Both the position numbers and the translations under genes were made by a program. This document shows, piece by piece, positions 6,073-9,215 of a stretch of 9,215 nt of DNA. The notes under the pieces were generated by a model. That model ran no database searches. It saw only the letters and a program-made list of their open reading frames with translations, and had not been told where the DNA came from. The number at the start of each line of letters is the position of its first letter. The first letter of the stretch is position 1. Origin of the DNA: Bacteroidales bacterium. GTDB taxonomy: Bacteria > Bacteroidota > Bacteroidia > Bacteroidales > P3. The stretch is from NCBI GenBank assembly GCA_016281475.1, contig JAEEIS010000243.1:1-9215 (forward strand), written 5' to 3'.

Positions 6073-7863
6073 ATGTCTGACGCACTGCTTACTGTAGAAA
6101 ATCTAACTAAGTCTTTTGGCGAAAAGTTGCTTTTCGACAATATCTCTTTTGGCATCAACGCCGGACAGAAGACTGCGCTGATTGCCCGCAACGGCTATGG
6201 CAAGTCCACTCTGCTCAATATCCTTACAGATAAGGCGTTGCAAGACGATGGCAAGGTGACATTCCGTGGCGATGTGCGCATGGCATACCTGCCCCAGCAG
6301 CCTGAGTTGATGCCCCAGCAGACGGTGCGCAGTTTTGTCTATTCGGCCCAGTGCCCCGAGCATGAGGACGAGTGGACGTTTGAGCAACGCATTGAGGAGA
6401 TCCTGTCGCGGTTGAAAATCGACGACAAGCTCGACCAACCAATGCAGACGCTAAGCGGTGGCGAACAGAAGAAGGTGGCGTTGAGCCGTATACTGATTGA
6501 CGATACTAACCTCTTGTTGCTCGACGAGCCTACCAACCATCTCGACATCCAGATGATTGAGTGGCTTGAGGAATTTCTTTCGCGTCAGCGGCTCGCCATT
6601 CTGATGGTGACGCACGACCGCTATTTCCTTGACCATGTGTGCCAAGACATTCTCGAATTGGATAATGCCAGCCTTTATCATTATCGTGGCAATTACGATT
6701 ATTACCTTCGCAAAAAGGCTGAGCGGCAGTATAACGAGCGGGTTGAGGTGGAAAAGGCCAAGAGCCTCTATAAGACTGAACTGGAATGGATGCGCCGGAT
6801 GCCGCAGGCCCGTGGCACCAAAGCACAGGCCCGTATCGATGCTTTCTACGAGTTGGAGGAGAAGGCGCACACCCGTTTTGACGAAAGCCGTCCCCAGCTC
6901 ACTGTCAAGACCGAGCGCATCGGAGGCAAGATACTGGAAATGTACAACGTGACCAAACGTTACGACGGCGTGGCGATGGTGGACGACTTCAGCTATGTGT
7001 TCAAGAAGGGGGAGAAAATTGGCATCGTCGGTCCCAATGGTGTGGGCAAATCCACCTTCCTCAACCTAATAACCGAGCAGCTTCGTCCCGACAGCGGTCG
7101 TGTGATTGTGGGGCAGACCATCCAGTTCGGCTTCTACACGCAGGCGGGCATGACGGCTCGTCCCGATATACGTGTCATTGATATTGTGAAGGATGTGGCG
7201 GAGCGTATCGAACTCGACAACGGCAAGGATATGTCGGCACACCAGTTCCTCAGTTATTTCGGCTTCGACGACACCACACAGTACAACTATTTCGGTAATC
7301 TCAGTGGCGGTGAGAAGCGTAGACTGTACCTGTTAAAGGTATTGATGGCAAACCCCAACTTTCTTATTCTTGACGAGCCTACTAACGATCTCGATATTTA
7401 TACGTTGGAGATATTAGAGCAGTTCTTGAAGGACTACAAGGGATGCTTGGTCATCGTCAGCCACGACCGCAGTTTCATGGACCATATTGTCGACCATATC
7501 TTTGTGTTCGAAGGCGAAGGAAAGATTCGCGATTACCACAGCAATTATACCGAGTATCTTGCCAACAAGAATCGCCAGCAGCGTGAGGAAACATTGCAAA
7601 AGCGTGATGAGAAGCCTACTTACGTGAGGACCAAGTCCGACAAGCAAAAAGCAACATACAAACAGCAAAAGGAATATGAGCAACTGACGGCTGAAATTGA
7701 GGCTCTCAATAAGAAAATGGCTGAATTAGAATCGATTCTTAATGGTGGTTCATCCGATGTGTCTCGGCTGACAGAGGCTTCTACTCGCATAGGCGAAATT
7801 ATTTCTGCCCTTGACGAGAAAGAGCTTCGCTGGTTGGAGTTGGACGAGATAGTGAATCAGTAG
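6073..7863 (+). CDS. uup: ABC-F family ATPase, Uup-like
   Basis: A soluble protein of 596 residues with two ATP-binding cassettes and no membrane segments, so it is not a transporter. ABC-F proteins bind the ribosomal E site and relieve translation problems, and Uup is also linked to replication and recombination intermediates. Cassette 1 has Walker A ARNGYGKST (38-46), signature LSGGE (127-131), Walker B with LLLLDEPTNHLDI (147-159) and switch His181. The interdomain arm (about 205-275) is rich in Lys, Arg and Glu and includes RRMPQARGTKAQARID, the part that meets P-site tRNA in the family. Cassette 2 has GPNGVGKST (320-328), LSGGE (410-414), LILDEPTNDLDI (431-442) and His464. A charged coiled-coil tail (about 515-596), as in Uup, follows. 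The first Walker A glycine is Ala. The start ATG at 6073 has no Shine-Dalgarno sequence. The class is secure; the uup symbol is by resemblance, and other housekeeping ABC-F types remain possible. Confidence 0.9.
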   Translation: MSDALLTVENLTKSFGEKLLFDNISFGINAGQKTALIARNGYGKSTLLNILTDKALQDDGKVTFRGDVRMAYLPQQPELMPQQTVRSFVYSAQCPEHEDEWTFEQRIEEILSRLKIDDKLDQPMQTLSGGEQKKVALSRILIDDTNLLLLDEPTNHLDIQMIEWLEEFLSRQRLAILMVTHDRYFLDHVCQDILELDNASLYHYRGNYDYYLRKKAERQYNERVEVEKAKSLYKTELEWMRRMPQARGTKAQARIDAFYELEEKAHTRFDESRPQLTVKTERIGGKILEMYNVTKRYDGVAMVDDFSYVFKKGEKIGIVGPNGVGKSTFLNLITEQLRPDSGRVIVGQTIQFGFYTQAGMTARPDIRVIDIVKDVAERIELDNGKDMSAHQFLSYFGFDDTTQYNYFGNLSGGEKRRLYLLKVLMANPNFLILDEPTNDLDIYTLEILEQFLKDYKGCLVIVSHDRSFMDHIVDHIFVFEGEGKIRDYHSNYTEYLANKNRQQREETLQKRDEKPTYVRTKSDKQKATYKQQKEYEQLTAEIEALNKKMAELESILNGGSSDVSRLTEASTRIGEIISALDEKELRWLELDEIVNQ

Positions 7864-7873
7864 TATCCCCCTT

Positions 7874-9215
7874 TTAGCGAAGCAGGGTTACGATACCGAC
7901 ACCACTTTTTCGAATGTTACCATTATCTGTGATGTGGATGAAATAGTGATAGGCGTATGTGCCTTGGGGCAGAGGCTGCCCGTTGTGGGTACCGTCCCAT
8001 TCTTCCGTCGGGTCGGTGGTGTGAAATATTTTTTGACCTAAACGATTGTAGATGATAAGCTCGTATTCTGCAAAGACTTTGCGAGTATGAATGCCAAATG
8101 TTTGGTTTGTTTCTTTACCTGGGGTGAAGACGTTGGGAAACCAGTAGGAGCTGTATTTGATGGGCAGCGTGATGCTAGTGTCTGCACAGCATACATGATT
8201 ACAGGTTACAAGGGTTATCGGCAGGCTGTTCTCTGGCAGGTCAGTGAGGCGCTGTTGCAGGTTGGCTCCGCTGAAATTGATGCCGTCAGGCATCTGCCAG
8301 AGGGATGAGGTGGAATACTCTGAGCAGTCGTTGAGGAGGATGAGGGGGTCGTCAAAATCGATGTAGTCCCGTAGTATTTCGATGCATGGGACTGGATGTT
8401 GGAACACTTGGATGGTTATACTGGTGTCGGCTCGTTCCAACAGACTGTAGGTGGTGGTCTCGAGAGGGGTCACCTCGATGCGGTGGCATGTGTCGCGTCC
8501 GTCGAGGCTGGGGTCGGGCGGTATGGCAACCCAATGCACCGTTGCAGTGTCGGGTGTGGCTGTAAGCACCACCGTATCGCCTAGACAGATGCCGTTGGTC
8601 GACATGTCGCAATGAATGACAAGGGGTTCGTGGTGCAGCACGGAGACATGCACCGTAACCACGCTGTCGCAACCTGATGGCAGTAGGTATGTGCCGTGGT
8701 GATAGAATCCTTCTTCATTGTAGATGATGCCGTCTATGATGACGTTGTCGCCCTCGTCCAGCACTACCTGGATAGTGTCTTCTACATGCTGTCCGCTCAC
8801 TGTCAGGTTCAATGTGAGCAGCGTGTCGCATCCTACGGTGGCGGAGAATAGAAAAGTGTACGTTCCCGCGCTGTCCAGTGTGCGGTTGCGCCATTGGTAG
8901 CCTTCGCCGAGGCAGAAGGAGTCCTCGATAGTGTCCATGATAGTCGGAGAAACACAGATGTACGCCTCTATGGTGTCGCAGTAGCCATCGGTGCATTCGC
9001 CTCGTAGCAAAGCGGTGACGTGGTGCAGCCCTGGGGTGTCGAATCTATAGTGTATACGCATAGCACTGTCTGCTAACGGAAGGGAGTCAATAGTCCAGTA
9101 GGCCGCTGTGTCGATGCTGGTGGTGGTGGCAATCAGCTCCACTTCGTTGTCTGCGCAGACTTGCAGACACTGTTCCGACGTAGGAGCAAGTGTTCCGTTG
9201 GCGAGCAGCAATGCC
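7874..9215 (-). CDS. Secreted T9SS substrate with type B (gliding motility-associated) C-terminal domain, partial
   Basis: The C-terminal 446 or so residues of a larger exported protein. The frame is open at the right edge (codon GCA at 9214-9212), and the TTG at 9211 is not a start. Residues below count from 9211. The C-terminal domain (about 357-445) has the family pattern WFPNVFTPG, YELIIYNRLGQKIF, EWDGTHNGQPLPQGTYAY and SGVGIVTLLR. This is the gliding motility-associated (CHU_C, type B) signal that directs proteins through the type IX secretion system to the cell surface. In front lie two similar repeats ending GTYTFLFSATVGCDTLLTLNLTV (split at 116-138 by position) and GTYLLPSGCDSVVTVHVSV (173-191), of the GCDS-TLxLTV type, then a PKD/Ig-like segment (about 202-272). 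The part before the sorting domain is Cys-rich. The protein is probably a surface adhesin or structural protein; its specific function is unknown. The gene converges on the ABC-F gene with 10 bp between stops. Confidence 0.88.
   Translation of the reverse strand, partial: ALLLANGTLAPTSEQCLQVCADNEVELIATTTSIDTAAYWTIDSLPLADSAMRIHYRFDTPGLHHVTALLRGECTDGYCDTIEAYICVSPTIMDTIEDSFCLGEGYQWRNRTLDSAGTYTFLFSATVGCDTLLTLNLTVSGQHVEDTIQVVLDEGDNVIIDGIIYNEEGFYHHGTYLLPSGCDSVVTVHVSVLHHEPLVIHCDMSTNGICLGDTVVLTATPDTATVHWVAIPPDPSLDGRDTCHRIEVTPLETTTYSLLERADTSITIQVFQHPVPCIEILRDYIDFDDPLILLNDCSEYSTSSLWQMPDGINFSGANLQQRLTDLPENSLPITLVTCNHVCCADTSITLPIKYSSYWFPNVFTPGKETNQTFGIHTRKVFAEYELIIYNRLGQKIFHTTDPTEEWDGTHNGQPLPQGTYAYHYFIHITDNGNIRKSGVGIVTLLR

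Noticed and set aside
6184..6211. Defective Walker A in the first ABC-F cassette (Ala for the first Gly)
   Set aside because: The essential NGxGKST part is intact, and Ala at the first position is seen in Bacteroidetes ABC-F proteins, so loss of ATP binding is not supported.
9209..9211. TTG at 9211 as the start of the secreted protein
   Set aside because: The frame continues open to the window edge, and no signal peptide follows, although a secreted protein would need one. The gene is truncated by the window.

Overview
The window looks like a chromosomal housekeeping segment from a member of the Bacteroidales (Bacteroidota), probably Prevotella-like. The evidence is: a protein with a type IX secretion (gliding-motility type) C-terminal sorting domain; a porin of the DcaP-like kind common in Bacteroides and Prevotella; a match to the Bacteroidetes promoter consensus (TTG, 20-bp spacer, TATCTTTG) upstream of queA; and AT-rich start regions without Shine-Dalgarno sequences at every visible start codon. 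The genus is an inference.

Layout. 1-716: the 3' two-thirds of an ornithine carbamoyltransferase gene (argF/arcB type), in GC-rich, C-ending codons. 802-1983: an inner-membrane transporter of the AspT/YidE/YbjL antiporter family, which lacks the usual central RCK (TrkA_C) domains. 2056-3429: an outer-membrane porin-like beta-barrel protein, 72 bp downstream and possibly co-transcribed with the transporter. 3430-3592: a non-coding stretch with a weak hairpin and one strong plus one weaker promoter candidate. 3593-4648: queA (queuosine tRNA modification). 4736-5989: rarA/mgsA (replication-associated AAA+ ATPase). 6073-7863: an Uup-like ABC-F translation/ribosome ATPase. 7874-9215: on the opposite strand and converging with only 10 bp between stops, the C-terminal part of a large secreted repeat protein with a type B T9SS sorting domain, running off the right edge.

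The genes do not form one pathway. queA, rarA and the ABC-F gene act in tRNA modification, replication-fork maintenance and ribosome function. The transporter and porin may form an inner/outer membrane uptake pair.

No CRISPR array, transposase, phage gene, toxin-antitoxin pair, tRNA or rRNA was found. The most unexplained signal is in three of the gaps between same-direction genes (712-790, 4646-4730, 5986-6069). Each is filled, from the upstream stop codon almost to the next start codon, by a low-complexity A-rich/T-rich inverted repeat around a short GC-richer loop. Two of the loops share an 11-of-12 match in opposite orientation, and the third shares part of it. I see no complete new biological system here.
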